From Lingula anatina (Eukaryota > Brachiopoda > Lingulata > Lingulida > Lingulidae), in assembly GCF_001039355.2 (NCBI RefSeq), contig NW_019774958.1, forward strand, positions 228,646-292,645: DNA of 64,000 nt. Reading direction: 5' to 3'. Position 1 is the stretch's first letter; each line of letters opens with the position of its first letter. A program made the translations under genes and the position numbers. Below the pieces are notes generated by a model. The model was not told the origin of the DNA, searched no databases, and saw nothing but the letters and a program-made list of their open reading frames with translations. This document shows positions 63,068 through 64,000 of this stretch, piece by piece.

Positions 63068-64000
63068 TCAACAATATCTGTTTCTGGTACTTTAGTACCC
63101 ATAAAACTTACCCTTTCTTTTCTGTTTGCTTCCTTTCCTTTTCTCACTCACTGACACGGATGTGAAATCAATGTCTTTATTTCTCTTGCGTTACGCTTGC
63201 CTTTATTTCTCAATATTGAAAATCATATCATAAGTGGCATCAAATCAAGCTGCTCTCTTTGTGTTTAACTGTATGGAATGTATATTGAAACACCTGGATC
63301 AATGGATCACTGTGCGAAAAGAAATATTGAAAAATCGATCAAAAGTACATTATTAAGAAGGCTGGGTCATTGCCGCACATTATTAAACACGTGCACAATC
63401 ATCTGATTACTCAGATCTAGATAGGGTAAAACGTGGAACACGTGACATTAATAAGTTGTTTCATTACGTTCTATGAAATGTTTCGTTTTGTTTAGTAAAT
63501 ATATGAATGAATTCGGATTTCCACCAATCCATTATGATCTAATAAAGTAAAGCAATCCTTTATCAGTTTATAGTTTATTTACATAGGCGTGTATTCAGTT
63601 GTTTAACTTTGCAATTTTAATTTAATTTTTAATTTTTTACATTAAATTTTGTAATCTTGTCAGTTAATGATAATACTGTGCTATTGGTGGTTTCCCCTAT
63701 ATGCATCAAACGAAGAGTCATACACATCTAGCAGACATCAATGGAATAAATATATAAACAGTATATAAATATTTATTGTTCACGCCACGTTGTAATACGA
63801 ACATAGAATCAGTAGCACATTATATTTAAATCCCTTCACAATAAAAAAAGGTTCTAAATACTACATGTATGTAAAATATGTACTGTGTTATATGTATATA
63901 TTTACACAGTGCTCACTATGAACGTGGACCAGGTAGTGCTAAATTAATTACCATATTTTCAAAAAGTTCATTACTGCCGTTCGGCTTACCAAAAGAATTT
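63068..64000. other. Right edge of window, no gene seen
   Basis: AT-rich DNA upstream of the coiled-coil gene, probably including its promoter. No exon, RNA gene or repeat array is supportable. Confidence 0.5.

Overview
The window is metazoan nuclear DNA: AT-rich, with short exons, canonical GT-AG introns and dense microsatellites and small inverted-repeat elements. The gene set, the frequent 'acatgta' motif and the intron-rich orthologues suggest a marine lophotrochozoan such as a mollusc, brachiopod or annelid. That placement is inference, because no lineage-specific marker was seen. All exon models below were joined by hand from splice sites and reading phase, and each sums to a whole number of codons.

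Layout. 1325-6389 (-) is an 881-aa multi-pass membrane protein with a Ser-Arg-Pro-Gly-Ser heptad tail. 7813-8247 (-) is a Tctex-type dynein light chain with a 5' UTR intron. 11116-26880 (-) is a 27-exon terminal uridylyltransferase of the TUT4/TUT7 type (1433 aa). It shares a 300-bp divergent promoter with 27180-34981 (+), a 16-exon REXO1-type 3'-5' RNA exonuclease (1268 aa). 36806-39682 (-) is a lysosomal thiol reductase (GILT, 256 aa), divergent from 39978-43392 (+), MMACHC, the vitamin B12 processing protein (250 aa). MMACHC converges on 44339-47910 (-), a classical 108-aa thioredoxin. 50244-51800 (-) is an intrinsically disordered Tyr/Arg/Ser-rich orphan protein. 52-62 kb is gene-poor and repeat-rich; it holds a striking hairpin element (57524-58423), a hAT-like MITE and two weak small-gene candidates. 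62483-63067 (-) is a two-exon coiled-coil orphan.

Themes. TUT4/7 adds uridines to RNA 3' ends and REXO1 is an exonuclease that trims RNA 3' ends, so the divergent pair may be co-expressed RNA 3'-end enzymes. GILT, MMACHC and thioredoxin are consecutive and all linked to thiol or cofactor redox chemistry, although shared regulation is only inferred. The best candidates for new biology are the palindrome-in-palindrome hairpin element, the internally duplicated TUT gene whose two halves keep matching exon lengths and phases, the CLEAR-like sites between GILT and MMACHC, and the lineage-restricted orphan proteins. No CRISPR array, rRNA, tRNA or prokaryotic operon was seen.
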